NCBI GenBank assembly: GCA_003697125.1
Contig: RFGB01000079.1
Span: 1-38,002, forward strand
From: Alphaproteobacteria bacterium
GTDB taxonomy: Bacteria > Pseudomonadota > Alphaproteobacteria > Rhodobacterales > Rhodobacteraceae
Length of the DNA stretch: 38,002 nt
Direction of reading: 5' to 3'
A program made the position numbers and the translations under genes. Shown piece by piece: positions 31,808-38,002 of this stretch. Numbering within the stretch: position 1 is the stretch's first letter; each line of letters starts with the position of its first letter. The notes beneath the pieces were generated by a model. The model saw only the letters and a program-made list of their open reading frames with translations. It was not told the DNA's origin and did not search any database.

Positions 31808-32662
31808 ATGGGCCGCATCGTCCATGTCAATGGCGACTTCCTGCCCGAGGAGGAGGCGCGGATTCCGATCTTCGATCGCGGCTTCCTGTTCGCCGACGCG
31901 GTCTACGAGGTCACCTCGGTGCTGCGCGGCCGCCTGGTCGACTGGCCGGGCCATGTCGCGCGGCTGAAGCGGTCGCTGGCCGAACTCGCCATCCCGATGC
32001 CCCGGTCCGAGGCGGAGCTGCTGGCCATCCACCGCGAGCTGATCGACCGCAACCGCCTCGGCGAAGGCGTCGTCTACATGCAGGTCACCCGCGGGGTGGC
32101 CGACCGGGACTTCGCCTGGGAGGCGGGGATGACCCCCGGCCTGGTGCTGTTCACCCAGGCCAGGCCGCTGATCGACAACCCCGCCGCGGCGCGCGGGCTG
32201 CGCGTCGCCCTGATGCCCGACCTGCGATGGGCAAGGCGCGACATCAAGACGGTCCAGCTCCTCTACCCCGCCATCGCCAAGATGCGGGCCAGGGAGCGCG
32301 GATGCGACGACGCCTGGCTGGTCGAGGACGGGCTGGTCACCGAGGGGACCTCCAACAATGCATGGATCATCACCCGCGGCGGCGAGATCGTGACCCGCGA
32401 CCTGTCCAGCGCCATCCTGCACGGCGTCACCCGCGCCGCCATCCTGAACATCGCCGCCGCGCTGGGCCTGAAGGCCACCGAGCGCCCCTTCACCCCCGAG
32501 GAGGCCCGGGACGCGGCCGAGGCCTTCACCACCTCCGCATCCGGTTTCGTCATGCCGGTGATCGAGATCGAGGGAACCCCCGTCGGCGATGGCCGGCCGG
32601 GACCCGTCACCCAGCGCCTGCGCGCGGAATACATCCAGAGGGCGCTCGAATCCCTCACCTGA
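31808..32662 (+). CDS. dat: D-amino-acid aminotransferase (class IV PLP enzyme)
   Basis: 284 residues, the normal length of class IV aminotransferases. The N-terminal RIVHVNGDFLPEEEARIPIFDRGFLFADAVYEV is the D-amino-acid transaminase pattern. The PLP lysine is in RRDIKTVQLLYPAIAK (about 145), and the phosphate-binding turns are VTEGTSNNAWII and ILHGVTRAAIL. It transfers the amino group between D-Ala/D-Glu/D-Asp and 2-oxo acids. The ATG at 31808 sits 2 bp after the dgcA stop with GGTGAGG just upstream; the track's GTG start lies inside dgcA. In this operon it would funnel other D-amino acids into D-glutamate for DgcN/DgcA. Confidence 0.92.
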   Translation: MGRIVHVNGDFLPEEEARIPIFDRGFLFADAVYEVTSVLRGRLVDWPGHVARLKRSLAELAIPMPRSEAELLAIHRELIDRNRLGEGVVYMQVTRGVADRDFAWEAGMTPGLVLFTQARPLIDNPAAARGLRVALMPDLRWARRDIKTVQLLYPAIAKMRARERGCDDAWLVEDGLVTEGTSNNAWIITRGGEIVTRDLSSAILHGVTRAAILNIAAALGLKATERPFTPEEARDAAEAFTTSASGFVMPVIEIEGTPVGDGRPGPVTQRLRAEYIQRALESLT

Positions 32663-32677
32663 GCGGCGAGCCCCCCC

Positions 32678-34012
32678 TCAGCCCAGATCGGCGCAGGCCG
32701 CGTCGAAATCGGCGCTGAGGATCATGGATGCAAGGGTGCGCAGCTCGTTGGTGGTGGTGCCCGCCCGGCGGGTCAGCGATTCCAGGGTCGCGAGATCCAC
32801 CCACAGCCCGAAGGGATGGCGCTGGCGCGGCGGCGTGCGGGGCACAAGGCGGACGCGATAGACGGTCTCGGCACGCATGAAGCGCCCGCCCTCGTCGCCC
32901 TGATGCAGCACCGCCAGGTCGCGCCCGCGGCGGCGGCCGGCCAGCTCGGCCAGCGGCGGCGGGGTCTCGAAAGCGGAATGCAGCGACGGGCCGAATTCCG
33001 CCCGCCCGCCGAAGCCCGGCTCGCGCAGGATGCGCAGGAACACCTGCGCCACCCCGTCCTGCAGGCGCATCAGCAACACCGCCTCGGCCGGCCGGTCCTG
33101 CACCAGGAAGGGCTGGCACCAGCGGGGAACCTCGCGGTCGCGCGCCGCGACGGCATGCAGCGCGACGCCGGTGCCGGCATGGGTGACCAGCCGGCTGTCG
33201 CCCGGGCGCCAGCCCGGCAGTTCGGGCAGGCCCACCAGCCGCAAGCGCGGCCACCGGGCGGGGCCGGCGTGGTTCAGAAGCCTTGCCGGACCCGGTGCCG
33301 CGATCCGGTATGAGCGTGCGAGGCAGCCCGCCCGGAACAGCGGTCCGCCCCCGGCCAGAAGCGCCCAGGGGGCCGAGGCGATCACCGAGCGCGCGTCGGT
33401 GTTGACCAGGTGCGAACTGCCCAGAAGCCGGCGCAGGGCGCGGCCGGAGGCCCAGCGCCAGTTCTCGCCGGTCCCGGGTTCGGGCGCGGATCCGGGCGGC
33501 AGGGCCAGGACGCTGTTGCGGTTGAACTTCCACAGGAAGCGCGTGCCCTGTTCGGAATGGGGCGCATCCGACAGGAAGGCGCCGCCGGCGCGGAACAGCT
33601 CCAGGAAGCGGGTGGGCCGGCCGCCATGCAGCCGCATGTAGTTGCTGCGCGTGGCCTGAAGGCTGGGGGCGAATTCGGTGCCGCGCATGTTGCCGGGCTC
33701 GGTCTTGGCCTGCAGCAGCCATTCGATGTCGTCGCGCCCCCGGCGCACCAGAAAGCCGAGCCAGCCGAGCTCGGGCTGGTCGATCATCGGCTGCACCCCG
33801 CCCTGCAGGCCAAGGGTCCCGTCGGGATCGGCCAGGCCCACCACCAAGAAGAAGCGGCCGGTGCGATGGACCAGCCGCCCCCGGTCCAGCCGCCAGTCCG
33901 GGCAGTCCGCCAGGCGGACCGGCCGCGTGGACAGGCCGCTGGCCGCCCGTGCCGCCTCGAGCCAGGCGATCAGGGCCGCCTCCTCGGCCGCGGGGTCCTG
34001 GCCAGTGCTCAT
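32678..34012 (-). CDS. NDP-hexose 2,3-dehydratase family protein
   Basis: 444 residues with the two-module arrangement of the NDP-hexose 2,3-dehydratases (TylX3/EvaA type) that start 2-deoxy-sugar synthesis in antibiotic producers. First module: IEWLLQAKTEPGNMRGTEFAPSLQATRSNYMRLHGG and SEQGTRFLWKFNRNSVLAL. Second module: AQVFLRILREPGFGGRAEFGPSLHS and a C-terminal FGLWVDLATLESLTRRAGTTTNELRTLASMIL. The EPG...PSxQATRSNY and EQG..FL.K.NRN blocks are clear. The partner genes for a deoxysugar pathway (RmlA/RmlB homologues, 3-ketoreductase, aminotransferase) are not nearby; it is only coupled by an ATGA overlap to an upstream GT2 gene. It could be a true dehydratase supplied by genes elsewhere, or a repurposed relative. 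Confidence 0.85.
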   Translation of the reverse strand: MSTGQDPAAEEAALIAWLEAARAASGLSTRPVRLADCPDWRLDRGRLVHRTGRFFLVVGLADPDGTLGLQGGVQPMIDQPELGWLGFLVRRGRDDIEWLLQAKTEPGNMRGTEFAPSLQATRSNYMRLHGGRPTRFLELFRAGGAFLSDAPHSEQGTRFLWKFNRNSVLALPPGSAPEPGTGENWRWASGRALRRLLGSSHLVNTDARSVIASAPWALLAGGGPLFRAGCLARSYRIAAPGPARLLNHAGPARWPRLRLVGLPELPGWRPGDSRLVTHAGTGVALHAVAARDREVPRWCQPFLVQDRPAEAVLLMRLQDGVAQVFLRILREPGFGGRAEFGPSLHSAFETPPPLAELAGRRRGRDLAVLHQGDEGGRFMRAETVYRVRLVPRTPPRQRHPFGLWVDLATLESLTRRAGTTTNELRTLASMILSADFDAACADLG

Positions 34013-35004
34013 CCGAGCTGCGCCCGCGCCGCGGCGATCATCGCGCCGAGATCGGGCTGTTCGGTCAGCCGCTCGCCGGTGCGGCGCATCAGCACCTCGC
34101 CGATCAGGCTGGGCCCCTCGCCCCGCGCCGCGGCGGTCATGTCGGCGATCGGAATCCCGCTCGCCCGCTCGATGGCGGCGTGGCGCGCCATGCCGCTGCC
34201 CGTCGGCGGCGGATCGAAGGGCCGCGCCATGCCCAGCGCCGCGGCCAGCCACAGATCATCGGCGATCATCGCCTTCAGCTCGGCGCTGCGGCCGCCGCGC
34301 ATCATCGCCACCCATTCCTCGGCGAAGGGCGCGTCGCCCGAATAGGCGTGGCCGGCCGCAACCATCCGGTCCTTCAGCACGGTGATCTCGGTGCCGCAGA
34401 CCAGGCGCAGCCCCGCCCGCCAGGCCCGGGCGCAATAGTCGATCAGCGGGACCAGCCCGCTCTGCCCGGCCAGGCGCATCGGACCCAGCCGCGCCAGCGC
34501 CTCGGCGCGCGCGATCCAGGCGCTCAGCGGCTCGGCATAATGGCGCGGGCCGTCCAGCGCCCCGGCCAGGCTGCGCGCGGGTGGCGAGGCCTCGGTGAAG
34601 ATCGCCCGGTCGTAGCGCGCGCCGCGGTTGGTGAAGAAGGCCGCCCGGGCCCAGTAGAGATCGCCCCCGCGCGACAGCGCGTCCAGCCCGCGTTCCAGAT
34701 GGTCGGGGAACCAGTAGTCGTCGTGATTGAGGAACGCCAGCAGCGGCGTGCGCGCCAGCGCCATCCCCACCGAATTGGGTCCGGCCTGTTCCCCGAAGCG
34801 GGCGGGAAGGTTGACGAAGCGGATCCGGGGATCGCCCAGCGCCGCCACCCGTTCGGCACTGTCATCGGTGCAGCGGTCGCCGATCACCAGCGCCACCCAG
34901 TCCTGCACGCTCTGGCCGATCAGCGTGCGCAGGCAGCGCTGCAGCACCGCCGCCCGGTTGTATGTGGCACAGACCACCGTTATCCGCGTATCGTCGCGCC
35001 CCAT
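34009..35004 (-). CDS. GT2-family glycosyltransferase
   Basis: 331 residues. The GT-A catalytic domain begins ITVVCATYNRAAVLQRCLRTLIGQSV (residues about 8-33) and continues VALVIGDRCTDDSAERVAA. The metal-binding acidic motif is LLAFLNHDDYWFPDHLERGL. No transmembrane segment is evident. The C-terminal ~130 residues (from about VCGTEITVLKDRMVAAGHAYSG) are not a family hallmark I know and may bind the acceptor. Its stop overlaps the start of the NDP-hexose 2,3-dehydratase-like gene, so the two form a bicistron. A deoxysugar transfer to an unknown acceptor is a reasonable inference. It is divergent from rnr across 125 bp in which I see no clear element. Confidence 0.9.
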   Translation of the reverse strand: MGRDDTRITVVCATYNRAAVLQRCLRTLIGQSVQDWVALVIGDRCTDDSAERVAALGDPRIRFVNLPARFGEQAGPNSVGMALARTPLLAFLNHDDYWFPDHLERGLDALSRGGDLYWARAAFFTNRGARYDRAIFTEASPPARSLAGALDGPRHYAEPLSAWIARAEALARLGPMRLAGQSGLVPLIDYCARAWRAGLRLVCGTEITVLKDRMVAAGHAYSGDAPFAEEWVAMMRGGRSAELKAMIADDLWLAAALGMARPFDPPPTGSGMARHAAIERASGIPIADMTAAARGEGPSLIGEVLMRRTGERLTEQPDLGAMIAAARAQLG

Positions 35005-35129
35005 GCCCCTTCCGGCCGACAGGCTGTTGCCGCGCCGACGCTAGGCGCGCCGCGCCGTTCAGGCAAGCCGGCCCGCGCCCCCGCCGCGGCGGCTGGCGGT
35101 GTCCCGGCGGGCGTGATACGGAAGGCGCC

Positions 35130-37370
35130 ATGAAACGGGTGCCAAGCCGCGAGGAGATCCTCGCCTGGGTTCAGGCCAATCCGCAGGCGGCGGGCCGGCG
35201 GGAGATCGCGCGCGCCTTCGGTGTCAAGGGTGCCGAGCGGGCGGCGCTGCGCGAGACCCTGCGCGAGATGCAGGCCGAGGGTCTGCTCGCACGTGAGCGC
35301 AGGAGCTATCGCGCCGCCGGCAGCCCGCCGCCGGTGGCGGTGCTGGTGGTCGAGGCGCCCGATGCCGATGGCGACCTCTGGGCGCGGCCGCAGCACTGGG
35401 AAGGCCCCGAGTCCGCCCCGCCGATCGAGCTGCGCCCGGGGCCGAAGGATCCCGCCTTCGGGCCCGGCGACCGGGTTCTGGCCCGCATCGCGCCGGGTCC
35501 CGATGGCGGCTGGCAGGCCCGGCCGATCCGCCGGCTGGCCGCGGGGCCGCGGCGGATCCTCGGCATCTACCGGCGCGGCGAGCGCGGCGGCTGGATCGAG
35601 CCGGTGGACCGTCGCGAGCGCCATGAATGGCTGGTTCCCGCCGGCGAGGCGGGCCATGCCCGGGATGGCGAGCTGGTCGAGGCCGAGGCGCTGGGCCGGC
35701 CCGGCACCGGCGCGGCGCGCGCGCGCGTCACCGCCCGGCTGGGGGATCCGGCCGCGCCGCGCGCGGTGTCGCTGATCGCGATCCATGCCCGGGGAATCCC
35801 GCTCGACTTCTCCGAGGAGGCGGAGGCCGAGGCGGAGGCCGCCGAGCCGGTCGGGGCCGAAGGGCGGGACGACCTGCGCCATCTGCCCTTCGTCACCATC
35901 GACCCCGAGGATGCCCGCGACCATGACGATGCGGTTGCCGCCGAGCCCGACCCCGATCCCGCCAATCCGGGCGGCTGGATCGTCTGGGTCGCGATCGCCG
36001 ATGTCGCGGCCTATGTCCGCCCCGGATCGGCGCTGGACCGCGAGGCGCGGCTGCGCGGCAATTCCACCTATTTCCCCGACCGGGTGGTCCCCATGCTGCC
36101 CGAAAGGCTGTCGGGAGATCTGTGTTCGCTGCATGCGGGCGTGGACCGCCCCTGCATCGCGGTGCGGATGGTTCTGTCGGAAGCGGGCGCGCTGCGCGGC
36201 CAGAGCTTCCGGCGCGGGGTGATGCGCTCGCGCGCCGCGCTGACCTATGACCAGGTTCAGGCCGCCCGCGACGGCCGGCCCGACGCGGTCACCGCCCCGC
36301 TTGCCGATGCGGTGATCGCCCCGCTCTATGGCGCCTATGCCGCCGCGGCCCGGGCGCGGGCGGCGCGCGCGCCGCTCGATCTCGACCTGCCCGAACGGCA
36401 GGTGGTGCTGTCCGAGCGCGGCGAGGTGCAGGCGGTGACCTTCCGCGCGCGGCTGGAGGCGCACCGGCTGATCGAGGAGTTCATGATCCTCGCCAATGTC
36501 GCGGCGGCCCGAACGCTGGAGGCCCGGCGCCGGCCCTTCCTCTATCGCGTCCATGAACCGCCCTCGGCCGACAAGCTGGCCGCGCTCGCCGAACAGGCCG
36601 AGGCCTGCGGCCTGGCCTTCGCCCCGGGGCAGGTGGTGCGCACCGCCCTGTTCAACCGCCTGCTGCAGCAGGCGGCGGGCAAGGATTTCGCCGAGCTGAT
36701 CCACATGGCGGTGCTGCGCACCCAGACACAGGCCTATTACAGCCCGCGCAATCTGGGCCATTTCGGGCTCAACCTGCCATCCTATGCCCATTTCACCTCG
36801 CCGATCCGGCGCTATGCCGATCTGGTGGTCCACCGCGCGCTGATCGCCGCACATCGCTGGGGTCCCGATGGCCAGACCGAGGAGGAGGCGGCGGAGCTCG
36901 CGCGGATCGCCGAGCACATCTCCTTCACCGAGCGCCGCTCGATGGATGCCGAACGCGACACCATCGACCGCTATCTGGCCGCCTTCCTGGCCGAGCGCGT
37001 CGGCGCGACCTTCCCCGGGCGGATATCGGGAATCACCCGGGTGGGGCTGTTCATCCGCCTCGACGAGACCGGGGCCGACGGCCTCATTCCCGTCTCGACG
37101 CTGGGGCACGAGTTCTTCCATCACGATCCCCATGCCCAGACCCTGACCGGAGAGCGGTCGGGCCGGGTGTTCGCGCTGGGACTGCCGGTCACGGTGCGGC
37201 TGGTCGAGGCGGTGCCGGTGACGGGCGGGCTTCTGTTCGAGCTGGTGGAGATCGCCGGCGAGCGCGCGCCGCCACATCCGCCGCTGCATCGCGGCAGGCC
37301 GGGCCGCCCGCCCCGGCGCGGATCGGGCAAGCGGCGCGTGCTGCGCCGCAAGGGCACCGGCGGGGGCTGA
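35130..37370 (+). CDS. rnr: Ribonuclease R
   Basis: 746-residue 3'-5' exoribonuclease of the RNB family. An N-terminal winged-helix segment (VPSREEILAWVQANPQAAG; GRREIARAFGVKGAERAALR) precedes the cold-shock domains (about 75-235). The RNB catalytic centre shows FVTIDPEDARDHDDAVAAEP with the metal-binding Asp cluster (about 255-275), then YFPDRVVPMLPERLSGDLCSL and YAHFTSPIRRYADLVVHRAL (about 550-570). The S1 domain is GRISGITRVGLFIRLDETGADGLIPVSTLG, and a basic tail (GRPGRPPRRGSGKRRVLRRK) follows, typical of RNase R. The ATG at 35130 fits homologues; the track's longer version is antisense to the GT2 gene. RNase R degrades structured RNA and acts in trans-translation and rRNA quality control. 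Confidence 0.96.
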   Translation: MKRVPSREEILAWVQANPQAAGRREIARAFGVKGAERAALRETLREMQAEGLLARERRSYRAAGSPPPVAVLVVEAPDADGDLWARPQHWEGPESAPPIELRPGPKDPAFGPGDRVLARIAPGPDGGWQARPIRRLAAGPRRILGIYRRGERGGWIEPVDRRERHEWLVPAGEAGHARDGELVEAEALGRPGTGAARARVTARLGDPAAPRAVSLIAIHARGIPLDFSEEAEAEAEAAEPVGAEGRDDLRHLPFVTIDPEDARDHDDAVAAEPDPDPANPGGWIVWVAIADVAAYVRPGSALDREARLRGNSTYFPDRVVPMLPERLSGDLCSLHAGVDRPCIAVRMVLSEAGALRGQSFRRGVMRSRAALTYDQVQAARDGRPDAVTAPLADAVIAPLYGAYAAAARARAARAPLDLDLPERQVVLSERGEVQAVTFRARLEAHRLIEEFMILANVAAARTLEARRRPFLYRVHEPPSADKLAALAEQAEACGLAFAPGQVVRTALFNRLLQQAAGKDFAELIHMAVLRTQTQAYYSPRNLGHFGLNLPSYAHFTSPIRRYADLVVHRALIAAHRWGPDGQTEEEAAELARIAEHISFTERRSMDAERDTIDRYLAAFLAERVGATFPGRISGITRVGLFIRLDETGADGLIPVSTLGHEFFHHDPHAQTLTGERSGRVFALGLPVTVRLVEAVPVTGGLLFELVEIAGERAPPHPPLHRGRPGRPPRRGSGKRRVLRRKGTGGG

Positions 37371-37377
37371 GCCCCCG
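37361..37377 (+). terminator. Perfect hairpin at the rnr stop codon
   Basis: CGGGGGC-TGA-GCCCCCG is a 7-bp perfect stem with the rnr TGA stop codon as its 3-nt loop. There is no T-tract. It may protect the rnr mRNA end or weakly terminate before the hsp20 leader. Confidence 0.4.
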
Positions 37378-37505
37378 GGGTCGCCCCGTCCGCCGCGGAT
37401 CTTGAAACCGCCCCGCTCCGCGCCCAGATTCCCGGCGCGGCTGCCGGTTCATCCGGGGCCGCGGCAATGGCGCATGGCCCGCCCGCGACGGGGGGCCGCC
37501 CGAGC

Positions 37506-37526
37506 AATCGCTTCGATGGGAGGATT
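37506..37526 (+). promoter_or_regulatory. ROSE-like RNA thermometer hairpin sequestering the hsp20 Shine-Dalgarno
   Basis: The leader reads AATC-G-CTTC-GATG-GGAG-GATT immediately before the hsp20 start. Pairs: AAUC with GAUU, and CUUC with GGAG (one G-U), leaving G37510 as a single bulge. The 5' side contains UCGCU, matching the ROSE consensus UYGCU. It pairs across the Shine-Dalgarno with exactly the bulged-G arrangement described for ROSE elements, which repress small heat-shock genes at low temperature and melt on heating. The SD GGGAGG (37518-37523) overlaps the hairpin and ends 6 nt before ATG 37530. GC-rich upstream segments (37430-37500) could form the accessory stems usual in ROSE. 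The fold is hand-derived. Confidence 0.7.
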
Positions 37527-37529
37527 CGG

Positions 37530-38002
37530 ATGCGCAGCTTCGATCTGACACCGCTCTACCGTTCGACGGTCGGCTTCGACCGCTTCGCCAACCTGATCGA
37601 GGCCATGCTGGCCAATGGCGAGGCGGGGCAGGGCTATCCACCCTACAACATCGAGAAGACCGGAGAGGACAGCTATCGCATCACCGTGGCCGTCGCCGGG
37701 TTCTCGGAGGACGAGCTGACGGTGGAGGCGCGCGAGAATGTCCTGGTCATCTCGGGCCGCAAGGCCGAGGAGGAGGGCGAGCGGACCTTCCTGCACCGGG
37801 GCATCGCCACCCGGGCCTTCGAACGCCGCTTCCAGCTGGCCGACTATGTGCGTGCCGAAAGCGCCCGCATCGAGAACGGCCTGCTGCATGTGGAACTGAA
37901 GCGCGAGGTGCCCGAGGCGCTGAAGCCGCGGCGCATCGAGATCATGACGCCCGAGCGGGCGGGCGCCGGCTCCGCGCCGCAGATCGCCGGCGAGACCCGG
38001 CC
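37530..38002 (+). CDS. Hsp20/IbpA-type small heat-shock protein, 3'-truncated by window end
   Basis: At least 157 residues are encoded with no stop before the right edge, so the ORF track misses it. The N-terminus RSFDLTPLYRSTVGFDRFANLIEAML and PPYNIEKTGEDSYRITVAVAGFS are the IbpA/HspA (class A) pattern. The alpha-crystallin domain continues ELTVEARENVLVISGRKAEEE, FLHRGIATRAFERRFQLADYV and ENGLLHVELKREVPEALKPRRIEI. The usual C-terminal I-x-I assembly motif is probably IEI near residue 140. These ATP-independent holdases bind unfolding proteins. The start at 37530 follows GGGAGG by 6 nt, and the leader carries a ROSE-like thermometer, so heat-induced translation is expected. Confidence 0.95.
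   Translation, partial: MRSFDLTPLYRSTVGFDRFANLIEAMLANGEAGQGYPPYNIEKTGEDSYRITVAVAGFSEDELTVEARENVLVISGRKAEEEGERTFLHRGIATRAFERRFQLADYVRAESARIENGLLHVELKREVPEALKPRRIEIMTPERAGAGSAPQIAGETR

Noticed and set aside
34980-37289. 769-aa minus-strand ORF
   Set aside because: Antisense shadow of rnr.
1-38002. tRNA, rRNA, CRISPR, insertion sequence or prophage signatures
   Set aside because: No cloverleaf, repeat-spacer array, transposase, integrase or terminal inverted repeats were seen in a read of both strands.

Overview
The window is very GC-rich (about 70% by eye), densely coded DNA with mostly 4-bp ATGA gene overlaps. Codon use strongly favours G or C at third positions. The gene neighbourhoods (lgt / NDUFAF7-type methyltransferase / pgeF next to ubiK, OpgC-type acyltransferase, DUF302-YeeE, CoxL-like protein, DgcN/DgcA) suggest an alphaproteobacterium, most likely a Rhodobacterales/Paracoccaceae member. 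This placement is inferred from gene content and composition, not from a marker gene. No tRNA, rRNA, CRISPR array, transposase or prophage gene is visible. No stretch over 300 bp lacks a gene.

Layout. (1) 1-5943: truncated ELM1-like gene, an Lrp/AsnC regulator with a palindromic promoter, a creatinase/ectoine-hydrolase-like M24 protein, the minus-strand operon lgt > NDUFAF7-type methyltransferase > pgeF, then ubiK and an HpaI-type aldolase. (2) 5963-13142: an aromatic catabolic locus. marR-maiA runs leftward; hmgA-fahA-MBL-FAD monooxygenase-DUF2783-VOC runs rightward. A 20-bp inverted repeat lies between them. Together they cover homogentisate to fumarate plus acetoacetate. The FAD enzyme plus its tiny partner probably feed homogentisate into the route, as MhaAB does from 3-hydroxyphenylacetate. 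(3) 13146-20876: an orphan form-II CoxL-like molybdoprotein between two small exported proteins, cbiB, a stand-alone degenerate receiver with a hairpin leader and a CtrA-like box, a glutathionyl-hydroquinone reductase, and a YeeE/YedE sulfur transporter coupled to a DUF302 protein. (4) 21095-29745: a TTC38-like protein, an opgC-like gene broken by one frameshift, a b561-type cytochrome, a four-gene minus-strand operon (BchC-like MDR oxidoreductase, divergent 6-PTPS-fold protein, GT4, methyltransferase), and opgH. (5) 29836-32662: dgcN-dgcA-dat, a D-amino-acid (D-glutamate) catabolic operon. (6) 32678-38002: an NDP-hexose 2,3-dehydratase homologue with a GT2 enzyme, RNase R, and a truncated Hsp20 gene whose Shine-Dalgarno lies in a ROSE-like RNA thermometer hairpin.

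The best candidates for something not yet described are the MDR/PTPS-fold/GT4/methyltransferase operon, whose PTPS homologue has lost key residues, and the isolated NDP-hexose 2,3-dehydratase/GT2 pair. The ROSE-like hairpin is the clearest regulatory structure. The degenerate receiver, the altered metallo-beta-lactamase motif and the single-base opgC frameshift also deserve checking.
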